Below the pieces are notes generated by a model. It ran no database searches. It was not told the DNA's origin and saw only the letters and a list, made by a program, of their open reading frames with translations. The position numbers were made by a program, and so were the translations under genes. A stretch of 64,000 nucleotides of DNA from Sipunculus nudus (Eukaryota; Annelida; Sipuncula; Golfingiida; Sipunculidae). The DNA is taken from contig CM049316.1 of the NCBI GenBank assembly GCA_026874595.1, positions 8,732,839 through 8,796,838 of the forward strand, given 5' to 3'. Of this stretch, positions 1 through 9,304 are shown one piece after another (the first letter of the stretch is position 1; the number at the start of each line of letters is the position of its first letter).

Positions 1-8
1 TATTATGT

Positions 9-115
9 TCTAACTGAGGTCCCTCACAACGGCTAAACCTCCAACCGAGAAACCTTATAATCGTTTTGCTAATTATAATATTTTCGATAGTCCAACTGTT
101 TATCTTCATACAACC
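9..115 (+). repeat. Partial copy of dispersed repeat family A
   Basis: CTAACTGAGGTCC at position 10, followed by similar spaced words (AAACCTCC, CTTATAAT, GCTAATTATAAT, TCTTCATAC), matches 19980-20090 with gaps and substitutions. The copy is cut by the window edge or decays after about 115. No coding capacity is visible and the class is unknown. Confidence 0.5.
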
Positions 116-119
116 AAGT

Positions 120-1290
120 CTGCTGCAAAGCCAGCGCGAAAGAGAAGGCTAAATAAAGGTCGCTCGTACGTGTATGCGGTTCGTATACGAAAGCAGTTAG
201 TAAACATACGCCTCTATTCTATTAAAGCTGGAATATATGCGTATTCAGTTCGTATGCATTTGCGATACGGATGTGAATGCATCTGGAACAAGCATGGTTA
301 TTCCATTAACCTGTATGCGTTATGTGATATGCGGCAGAAATAGAGATAAAGTAAAGCGCTTCATGAGCAGAGAAGTAATCTGTCAGAAGAATAACCTATC
401 ACTGACTTCAAGATATGACATTTCCCCGCGTTTTCAATCGCCAGAGTCAACGATCGAAACGTTATATGCATACAAATGGATATAGTGTCGGATTCCTAGC
501 TGCATATATGTACTGCAGCAAGTCAGAAGAACCAGAATTTTGCAAAGGGTGCTTTCCAAATAGCAACCTTTCAACTTCCATACATATGTAGCCACCCACC
601 ATACTCGAGGCCACTTCTTCAAGGCTTCAGACTTGACATGGTCGGGTCAGAACTCAAACTTGCAGTCGGACAGCAGGATTCGAGATGTCAGCAGAACAGA
701 AGAAAAAATAAACTTTCTCATGAAAGTAGAGACTTGTATATGGACTACGGACCTACTTGCGGAAAATGAAGAAGTTAGAAATTATTATAAAATCGATAAG
801 TTAAACTCTTAAAATATAGATGGTTGGAATGAAACAGGATTCAGCGAGTTAACAACACGGTTAACATGTTGAACACCCAGAAAGCTGCTGTGAGCAAGAT
901 ATCATGTTACTTTTGTTAAAGATTTCTTTAAAAAAAAACTTAAGGTTTGCCCTTTTAATGTTTATAGATTTTAATATATAAAAATACACAAATTATTACC
1001 ATTACGGCAACCTAGAGTTGATATGCACTGCTCCAATGGAAACGAAAACAAGAACCTCACATATAATTAATTTGAAGAGAAAACAATGTTAAGGATATAT
1101 TCGTCTATACCAATATTAATATAAATAACGGATTCCTTAATAAGATACACCTGCAGAGCAAAAAATCCTTATATGTCGCCAATATATCCACACTAAAAGC
1201 GTTTTCTTTTCTCAAAGGGATGCAGTATTCCCGCCTCAAAACATTTATGCAGTATGAAATCAAATCTTCAAACTATATCCTCATCCTTCG
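120..1290. other. AT-rich DNA downstream of the TMEM205-like gene
   Basis: Only short random frames are present. The part just below 1298 should contain the 3' UTR of the minus-strand gene. No repeats or RNA genes were recognised. Confidence 0.4.
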
Positions 1291-1297
1291 TGCTTCT

Positions 1298-1525
1298 TTA
1301 CATTTCTTTTATATCCTTTGCCATGAAAACAAAATACAACATATTTCCTGCGAATCCCACCAAATGGAGCAAGTAGCTGGATAACACTTGGTGCTTGAAC
1401 CCACGTTTTGCCGTTTCATTATTCTGATGTCCTTCTTTTTCTTCCGGTCCCGTTTTGGTAAAACTAAACGGTATGAGTAGAGTATTTGAGGCGTGACCAA
1501 TAAAGGCAACAAGCAGTGCGTACAC
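1298..1525 (-). CDS. Terminal exon of the TMEM205-like gene
   Basis: Acceptor taatattttcag before 1525, phase 0, then 75 codons and TAA. It encodes two hydrophobic helices separated by a charged loop (TGPEEKEGHQNNE), ending in a basic AKDIKEM tail. I see no perfect AATAAA in the next few hundred bases downstream; ATTAAA-like variants exist near 955 and 970, so the 3' end is not placed. Confidence 0.72.
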   Translation of the reverse strand: MYALLVAFIGHASNTLLIPFSFTKTGPEEKEGHQNNETAKRGFKHQVLSSYLLHLVGFAGNMLYFVFMAKDIKEM

Positions 1526-4500
1526 CTGAAAATATTATAAAATCATAATCTGAAAAAAGTCTATATATCTATGTATTTTGTTATATATTCTCTCATGTCT
1601 TACAGTGTTCAATGGGTCCATTTACACAGTAATACGGACTTGAGCCCGATATTTGATATATAATGGGAACAATTCTTCCTTTCAAGATTTCCTATACAGT
1701 TTAATAAATAAGCCGGAAGCCTGCAGCTTTAAAACTCTGTTTGAAGTATAACTTTCCCTTTTTAGACTTGAGGCTATGTACATTATATAGAACATAAACA
1801 ATTTTGGTCTGATTAACATGAAGTCATAACGCCTCGCCGAAATACAGGACAAACACAGCTGGATTATCTGGGTATTAAAAATAAGGAAAAACAAAGTAGC
1901 ATTTAAAAAGATACTGACTGCATGAATATTTATAGGACCCTGTGTTCAAAATAGGCTTTATTAAACTGTGAAATATGTAACCTGATAAAATTCCTCGTCT
2001 TCGTACAGCTCCCAAATTGGATGGAAGTAGAGGAGAGTGAACAATGTGGTGGCAGACAGCAGCGTGCTGGTCACGGAGAGTGTCGGATAAACCCGATGCT
2101 GAAGGAACGCCCTGGTCTGGGGAGAGGCGTGGCGGGCTGCAATCCCTGGAAAATAACGTCATATCCGATATTCTGCTCGGGCTCGTTGGGGATACACAAC
2201 ACTGCTTAAAGCTACGTGAAGTTCGCTACCACAAATCGCATAAAGCGTAACAACTAAACGTTGCTCAGACCGATTTCTGTCGTAAAATATTATAGAGGGA
2301 CTTCATTGAGAAAAGTACTTCAATGAAAATCATAATAATAACTAAAAATTATAACGAAAGAGCAAAATCCATTACCAGCTGAAAAGCAGTGCCAAATGTT
2401 GGCGCCTAGGTTGAAACCAAGGCTGCCAAGATGGAGGACGGCGGTCAAGATGTTTGGGTCACGTGCGTCCCAGAAGCGACCCTCCTTCAAGGAATAAGCC
2501 ACGAACACACTCGATACCAGCGGCACTGCGAAGTGGCCCGGGCGTTCTTTTAGAACACTGAATAAAAGAGCAAACAAACATACTTATTATCATATCTAGT
2601 CTCTCTTCAGAATTAGGATGTAATATGCAAGGAGAGTTAAAAATATAATTTGATTTATTTTCAGTGGTAGAATAGTCTTAAAAATCGCAAGAAAAGTTGA
2701 TATGATTTGATTATGGTTTTATAAGTACAGTCAGAAGCGGATCTAGGGTGGGGGGGGGGTCCAGGGGGTCCGGACCCCCCCTTTTTCACCCGAAGCAACC
2801 TTTTTAAGGGGTTTTAGACGTATTAGACGTAATTTTTCGGCCTGGACCCCCCCTTTTCCAGACCTGATGACCTTTTTTTTAAGGATTTTCATTAGTCCAT
2901 CCTGGGTTGGACCCCCCCTTTTCCTAAATCCTGGATCCGCCCCTGACAGTAATATAGGTCACTTTACTGTTGTACATTATAATTATGCGATCATTTTTAC
3001 TGGTGGTCTAGTTGTCGCTCCAACAGCAGTATTGCAGACAAGAACGTCTGTCCGATTTTCCAATAACACTAAAGTGGTTCTTCATTAGTGTGACCTGGAT
3101 GCCCAAGCCTCGGTTTGGAAGTAACGTAATTGCAAAGCTTGGACTCGTTAAGGCGGGCTGGCGGGGATGATATAATCCACCCATCAATGGCTTTTCACAT
3201 GAGGCTGATTTTCGGGAGTGAAGAACATTCATGCAACTGGAACCTATTGCATTAGATAACAATGAGGCGCTCTCGTTCTCTACTGTTCGTCAAGGAGAAT
3301 ATAGATAATTAGAGAGGAAAATTTGATAATAAGCAAAGTCAAACATTACCGATTTATAACAATTTCTACACTGGGCTATAAATGCCGGGGCAAACCGCTT
3401 TAGGTCATCCAGGTACACTTGGACGGATCCTGGACTTTTGGAAGAACGTGGTTACACCATATTTTTCTAGATTAATATAGAGCTAAATCACGTGAGCACT
3501 GCCACAATTTGATAAATACTGTTGATAAACATGATATTAGCAAGAAATTATCAAGGCTGCAGCAATATCGTTCTTTTAATTTAAATGATCACCAAACGAC
3601 TTTAGCTAGTTTATGAAGGGACCTTAATAAGATATATATTTCTGGGCCAAGAATAGCTAATAGAATCAAGACATGAAAACAGCGTTAAAAGAAAAATGAA
3701 AACAAAATGTTTGGACGACTATTTGTTCAATTCCCTCAATCTGATCTTCTAGAGTGATCTCAATGGGTCTTGCGGGCGATAGGCGCCTCTTCCACTCAAA
3801 CAAGAAACAACGTAGAGCCAAAAGAAACTGCTCAATTACTGGGATTGTAGTGGTACCCCACATCTGGACTTTGAGTTGTCCTGTTAAAGGGAACGTTTTT
3901 GTGATTCTTAGCGCAGCGCTGTGTCACTATAATTTATGTTTGAAATGTCACGTAAGGTTTTCGGAGCGACATATAAAAAGCATGAAGCATGATAACACCG
4001 GACTGAATGATCGCTAAGAACGCACTCACAGGCTAAAGGTAACAAAAGATAAGGGGTAAATAATGCTGAATTGCACCAAAATGAATACAAACACTCCCAA
4101 TTTACTGAAGGGTTTTTTTTCTGAAATTATACTATCATCCTTAATATATCCTTAATATGAATCACATTTTATTTAGCTTCTCTTCATTAATGCACCTGAG
4201 ATTACGTTAATGAAAATGTATCACATCTGAAGTCTGCACGATCCTAAACATCCTTACCTGACCACACCTTGTCCCATCGCTTAACAACGTCTCGCGTGCT
4301 TACCTGCAAAAGAAACACAGAAATTCCATCGTAGATTACAGGAACTGAGGCTGTGAATGTGTGCTGGATACTGCTGCCTAGCAACAGGAACTTCATTAAA
4401 GGCTTCTTTGGGTCGACTGAGTTGGATATGAGAAACCTCGCTGGTTTTTTTTTTACATCTTGTTTATGCCATAACTGGGTTGTGCCTTGAAGGGAATTCT

Positions 4501-7500
4501 GAATGACCTGATATATATATATGTGTGTGTGTGTGTGTGAGTGTTTTAACTGAAAAATTCTTGACAACCAAAAATGCTCTGAATAGAATTTTACCGAAAA
4601 AATGTCACATGATTAAGAATATCACATCTTTCATTTAAATCATCTGATGCTGAAAATCATGGTCACATTTGCAGACCAGAAGACAATGGTATCTTCCAAA
4701 TACGACATTGGAAACTCTAGATGACCTATACGTTCCTAAGTTTTTTCATGAGGACAACATATTTATTATTGGTATAAAAATGTGCCTACATACAGTTACC
4801 TATTTTTTCCATACAATCCCAGTCCCATACAAGAATTATAGGTTTGACACAAACCTACCACACTTACCTAGGTAACATACAGTTTGTATAATGTAAATTT
4901 TCATGCACAAACACCTGAGCGATAACGTTTACAAAGCTGTACCCATTTTTTACACTCCCTCAGCTGGTGTAGGAATTATCATAAAACAAACCATGGTGAC
5001 GCGTGAATGCCTGACTGACGGTGATAACAAATTGGTTTTTAACATGGATGACCTGTTGCCTCTCAACGCGACTCACTGTAAATAGAGGAACGATGACAGC
5101 CGGCCGGTGTACCATGTTCATGCTGATTACCTAACCAACTGTTGCGAATAAAAATTAACATCCGCTAGATTAAATGTATATCCTCAAATATCCTACATTT
5201 TCAGTGCTGAAGATATATCAGTTTACCCACTTTTTATAAATGCCAGATTATTTAATTACAACGTACCTTTGATTAATTAAAATATGTTTTTCTTCTAAGA
5301 TTTCCAGTGAAACATATCGAATTTCCAGGAATTTAAATTTTATGGTGTACCTTGTTTTATGGTACTCTTGCTTCTGTGTTTTAACAGGTTTCCTAACTGA
5401 AGATTGACACCTCCATGTTTGGTTTGAATTTCATTATATTACGCGTAAAATCAGACCTTAGGAATATAATTATCAACTGGTATTAAACCATGCAACTTAC
5501 ACACTGCAATAAACACATAATATTATTTTAGGACTTATTAAATCATTACTAACTGTCAAACATGTCTCTACATGGAGAATGTTCAGAAATTTAGATCCCC
5601 ATGAAGGCCGCCACATGGTGAATGGTATATTCTATACTGTGTAACTTATTTGAGGGGATTTTCTTTCCGTAAGCACTTGCAACGAAGCTTGTAATAATTT
5701 CTGTTGAAGGTACCCAGGATAGTGCCAGGATAAAATTATGGCAAATAGATTAATAACACGGTCATAATAAATAGAAAATGTATGAATAACTCTACTTTGG
5801 TAGCAAACATTCATTAAATGAACCCTATCTGGGTACGAAATATTTCATAAGAGAACCCTACCTGTGTACAAAATATTATGTAAAAATAACCCAAGCTAGG
5901 CATGATAGATGTCGTAAAAAAACCCTACCTGTGTACCGGAGATGCCTTTTACAAAAGGAGCCTTGGAAATGGTTAGTTTACATGTGTATCATTTTCGTAC
6001 TGTGAATAACACATACTGACGTATAATGGCAGTGCAATATATATTAAATCCTACTGGTACCAGCAGGATTTTATCATGGCTGTCAACCATACCTATGTCA
6101 TGACAGTTCCCTTGTGGGTTGTAACAATTTGCTCCCAGACAGGATAAGTTATTGCGACACGGTCGAGATACAAGTCTCGTTGCGTGATATGTTAACTGCT
6201 TGTGCTGTTCGGGTCAGCAACTACCCGCTTATTCCAAACAGTTGAGCTTTACTTGATTTTTAAAAGGTGTCAGATGATACATATCAGTCTGTTCATGCTC
6301 ACTATATGGAAATTTCCGTAAATTCTAGCTTATAGCAACAGATCTGTTGCAATACATTACGCTGTTTGACTCCACAGGTTCATTATTCATACATGCCGTA
6401 ACCCAACATCGGTGTTCTAGTCACTGATTATCGTACCTTTATTTTTACGGTTAATTGCGTTAATTTGTTCGCAAGCCTGCAAAATATCATCAGGGCCGTC
6501 ACATGACAAGCAGTTAGTTCAGTATAAATGCCTCAATAGAATTGGTCATTTTTTTTAATCATCAGTCTGCATTAAGTCGCTTGAAACAAAGTAGAGACTT
6601 ATATCAATCCATGCTACGTCTGGTAATGCTTTCTGCTAGAAATGAACTGCTTTTATTTTACGGCTAACATTTCCTGACCTAGTACCATCAGATAACTAAT
6701 ATTGTTCATGAATACTGTTACAGGTGCTCTTTTTATTGTGTGACACGGGCGTAACTCGTGTTGTTGTTACATTTTATGTTTAATCCGTACAGGTTGAACT
6801 CTCGTTGTCATGTGAGCCTTGAGTTCTCAACGCCTGGTCTTAGGTCACCTGATGAGCCTGGTGTGTAGAGACACACGGCTATGTCTTTCCAGAGAATTCC
6901 TGAAACGTGTGTTGTGCCAGAACTTATAGACTGTTCGAGAAGTGGAAAATTCCCGGCTTGGGGTGTGAAGGTATATAAGGGGGCTCTTTTTAGAACCAGA
7001 GAGCAGAGCAGATACTAGCAGACGCAGAAGCGTGTGTTAGGACCTTATCCGACGAATGCGGCAAATATAGATTTTCAAGAACTTTCTCCTGGATTTTATA
7101 CATTTGGACTTCAGTTTACTTTCTGTGTTGTTGCAAGAACTTTCCACTGGACTGTCATTCTCCGAGAGTTTACATTCAAAGGACTTATCGTTGGTACGAG
7201 GTACTGTACCATTATCTTTCTGTGTGATTATATTGACTTGTTGCTATAACGCTGTTTTACTGTATAATTGTATTGATTTCGTGTATTGTATTGTTAGGGT
7301 TGTTTTAAGAATAAATTATAGTTATTTGTTAACAAAAAAACCACTGACTTCTTTATTCATTCCCCTAGACATTTCACGCTGCCTAGTGTTACAGAATCTG
7401 TTTTTTTTTATCTCCATTACAAAATTTGTGTTCATCACGCATACGTGATCTGTTTATATTAGGTTCCGTAACAATACTGAATTCTGATGATATATCGCCT

Positions 7501-8974
7501 TCATGCATCATGTGTACAAATCAAGCAATCATAACAATTCAATTTGCACATTTTTTTCTCAACCTATCACACCTCTACTCCTACCTTGTTACAATTAACT
7601 TTATATATATACGACTTCCTTTAACAATAGATTCAGTTATAACAGCTGGGAATTGTTAATAAGCTCTCCAGATTTATAATATCGTGTTATGCTATCATTT
7701 TTTTTTAAATTAACCTAGAAAATACTTCAGACACATATGAAAAGGACAGGTGTTCACAAAATATGAAACAAGGTAGGATGATGCATTTTTTTCAAACCGC
7801 GGCTGTACAGAGCGCTATTCGCCCACGTGGATAATTTAAGAGCCACTATCGAGATGTGGAAAAGGGGCAATAAACGTGATATAGGGATTTTTTAGTGCTA
7901 CCAGAACTCGTAGGATTAGGTGACATTAGGTCTCTGTTTAATATTGAGTCAAGTCTCGTTCTTTCCCGTGGCTGCAGCGTGACTTACAACTCGCAACTCG
8001 GAAGTAATGCAATTTTCAGACAGTTCAGCGATAACTGATCACGAAGCGCTTTTAAATGGGGTTTCGCCGGAGGTAGACCCATTTCCTGCCACAAGTCATA
8101 TGGACCAAATCAATGCTTTACAGAAGTCGGGGAGCGGACCACCAGCTCGGTATTATAGTCAGGTTGAATGGAGATGCAAGTCAAATAAAGGGACTGATGT
8201 CGTCTTGATGTGAATCAAATAGCACATAGATGTGTGTCATGAATAATGTGTGTCTGAAGCTTTGGTGTGAAAGATCCATAGAAATCCCTGAAGAAAACGC
8301 GGAATTAGATCAGATTCTGGAAGGATAAAATGTCAGATTAGTTTTTAGTTCAGTCGGCGGCCTAATGCGATGGCGCACCGTCCAACGTCTGTTACCAAAT
8401 GTCAGGAAAACCTATGAAGCTTTCACAATGTTTCGCCGACACATTGTTCATGTAAACAATACGTAGAAGTACGTATTTGATGTCACCCTGTGTCCATTCA
8501 ATTTTTGTGAGTCAAACTGATCTTTTAAGTTTTTTTTCGACTTAATTGTGCCCCTATGGTCATAGGTTCGTTCTCTCTCAGGACTAAGACTGCAGGTTAA
8601 ATGTTTGTCCACAAAGTGAATCCCTTCCACCTAGGTGTGGATGGGTACTGATCATGGGCAGCAGATAAAATGTTGGACAAATAATCTTCTACCACCTAAT
8701 ATGGCTGAATTGTATGCTCAGTAAGTGGTAGAGAAACGCCACAAGAATTATTAAAAAGACCGACAAAACATAACGACCAAGTGTTAATTCTGACTAAACT
8801 AATATTGTCGGTTATCCCAGACTATAAGACCTAAACGCTGTTAAAGAAATTATTATATTATTCACCACTGTCACAATATCATTACAACATGAGACCAGGC
8901 TCATAACGGTCTGACTTTTCATTAATTTACCTGTATATATATACTTACCTCATCATAAGTGCACTGTCACTCAT
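1298..8974 (-). CDS. TMEM205/DUF4149-like multi-pass membrane protein, four coding exons
   Basis: Four minus-strand exons join in phase: 8974-8949, 2557-2376, 2145-1982 and 1525-1298 (TAA at 1298-1300). All junctions are GT-AG. The coding length is 600 nt, giving 199 residues, close to the roughly 190 residues of vertebrate TMEM205. Hydrophobic segments lie near residues 19-31, 45-69, 88-110, 125-143 and 175-195. Family-like landmarks are VLHLGSLGFNLGANIWHCFSAG split across the end of exon 2, a basic/aromatic loop (QTRAFLQHRVYP) before the next helix, an N-x-L-L-I-P segment followed by EEKEG, and a C-terminal F-x-H-x-x-SS helix. The family is poorly characterised; human TMEM205 is a small membrane protein linked to cisplatin resistance. 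The start is the first ATG of the 46-bp exon 1. That exon has its own upstream acceptor, so a 5' non-coding exon should lie at higher coordinates. The family call rests on remembered motif spacing, not a search; the gene model itself is stronger than the name. Confidence 0.72.
1982..2145 (-). CDS. Exon 3 of the TMEM205-like gene
   Basis: 164 bp. Acceptor cgttattttccag before 2145, donor CAG|GTTACA after 1982. It starts with the two bases that complete glycine 70 and ends in phase 0 (residues 71-124). It encodes a basic loop, a hydrophobic helix (TSTLLSATTLFTLLYF) and an acidic loop (ELYEDEEFYQ). Confidence 0.72.
2376..2557 (-). CDS. Exon 2 of the TMEM205-like gene
   Basis: 182 bp. Acceptor ttttattcag before 2557, donor CTG|GTAATG after 2376. 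It encodes residues 10-69, including the first two hydrophobic segments and the conserved LGANIWHCFSAG stretch. It starts with one base and ends with one base of a split codon, matching both neighbours. Confidence 0.72.
2728..2949. mobile_element. 222-bp mariner-like MITE with TA target duplication
   Basis: Inverted ends: CAGTCAGAAGCGGATCTAGG on the left pairs with the reverse complement of the right end, CTGTCAGGGGCGGATCCAGG. TA flanks both sides (2726-2727, 2950-2951), as expected for Tc1/mariner-type insertion. Inside are three copies of a GGACCCCCCCTTTT motif. There is no transposase, so it is non-autonomous. It sits in intron 1 of the TMEM205-like gene, 170 bp upstream of exon 2. A similar end (TTCCTGGATCCGCTACTGG) occurs alone near 30756. 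Confidence 0.75.
4258..4315 (-). promoter_or_regulatory. Candidate recursive splice site with a 46-bp RS/poison exon
   Basis: On the gene strand, inside the 6.4-kb first intron, a pyrimidine-rich acceptor (tttcttttgcag) abuts a donor-like GTAAGC at 4303/4304. A second consensus donor (TCAG|GTAAGG) follows 46 bp later at 4258/4257. The acceptor-donor juxtaposition is the form of a recursive splice site, and the 46 bp would be its RS exon. If retained after exon 1 the reading becomes ATG ATG AGG TAA, an immediate stop. The 46 bp is open only in another frame (VSTRDVVKRWDKVWS), so it could instead be an alternative or unrelated exon. Confidence 0.4.
4511..4539. repeat. (AT)n-(GT)n microsatellite
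   Basis: A compound dinucleotide run in intron 1 of the TMEM205-like gene. Confidence 0.9.
5820..5937 (+). repeat. Short 33-34-bp tandem repeat, about 3.5 units
   Basis: Units begin AACCCTAYCTGKGTAC and continue with AAATATT..ATAA. The third unit is diverged (AACCCAAGCTAGGCATG). It lies within the intron of the TMEM205-like gene. Confidence 0.75.
6045..6072. repeat. 28-bp near-perfect palindrome
   Basis: Centred on GGTACC (6056-6061). The arms AAATCCTACTGG and CCAGCAGGATTT differ from perfect symmetry at one base. It could extrude as a cruciform or be a dimeric protein site; nothing nearby assigns a role. Confidence 0.7.
6716..7393 (+). mobile_element. Probable solo LTR of a retrotransposon (678 bp)
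   Basis: The segment runs TGTTACAGG...GTGTTACA, so it has TG...CA ends. A TATA box (TATATAAG, 6972-6979) is followed about 340 bp later by AATAAA (7310-7315) and a T-rich stretch, the promoter/poly(A) order expected in an LTR. There is no adjacent gag-pol, primer-binding site or second LTR, so it would be a solo copy. Flanks are AATAC on the left and GAATC on the right: similar but not an exact target duplication. It lies in intron 1 of the TMEM205-like gene, antisense to that gene. An ordinary cryptic promoter is the alternative. Confidence 0.45.
7985..8213 (+). other. Unassigned exon-like segment
   Basis: A pyrimidine-rich acceptor (tctttcccgtggctgcag) precedes 7979, and an open frame runs 8007-8213 (68 residues, hydrophilic, starting M-Q-F-S-D-S-S). 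No family is recognised. It is on the strand opposite the TMEM205-like gene and inside its intron, so it may be chance. Confidence 0.15.
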
Positions 8975-8994
8975 TTTCTGGGGCTCTTTAATGT
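8949..8994 (-). CDS. Exon 1 (first coding) of the TMEM205-like gene
   Basis: A 46-bp exon bounded by a good acceptor (cttttcttacag before 8994) and a consensus donor (GAG|GTAAGT after 8949). Only one frame is open through it. The ATG at 8974-8972 begins M-S-D-S-A-L-M-M and leaves two bases (AG), which complete a serine codon with the single base T at the start of exon 2. The acceptor shows that transcription starts further upstream. Confidence 0.6.
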
Positions 8995-9257
8995 CTGTAA
9001 GAAAAGAAAATAAACTTTATCGAGGTAGAAATAATTTCTATAGGATGAGCGGATCTTTGAATATGAATTATTAAGTATAATTTCTGTTTGACTTAGTTGT
9101 GCTGACTAGTATAAACTACAAGCAATGCTTATATCGCAACATTAAGATTTAGTTTCCTTAGACTTGCACACTGTCTAGACGGGGTGTTTAGTTATATGGG
9201 TCAATGTCAGGAACAGCAAATTTGTATAGCGGTTATCAATTTAGGTTCACATCTGAA

Positions 9258-9259
<2 letters not shown>

Positions 9260-9301
<42 letters not shown>
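9260..9301. repeat. (AT)21 microsatellite
   Basis: Uninterrupted alternating TA. Confidence 0.95.

Positions 9302-9304
<3 letters not shown>

Noticed and set aside
4244-4567. 107-codon minus-strand frame including VSTRDVVKRWDKVWSGK as a real protein
   Set aside because: The rest of the frame crosses a GT/AT microsatellite and intron-like DNA. Only the 46-bp piece has splice signals, and in that frame it does not join exon 2 at its better acceptor.
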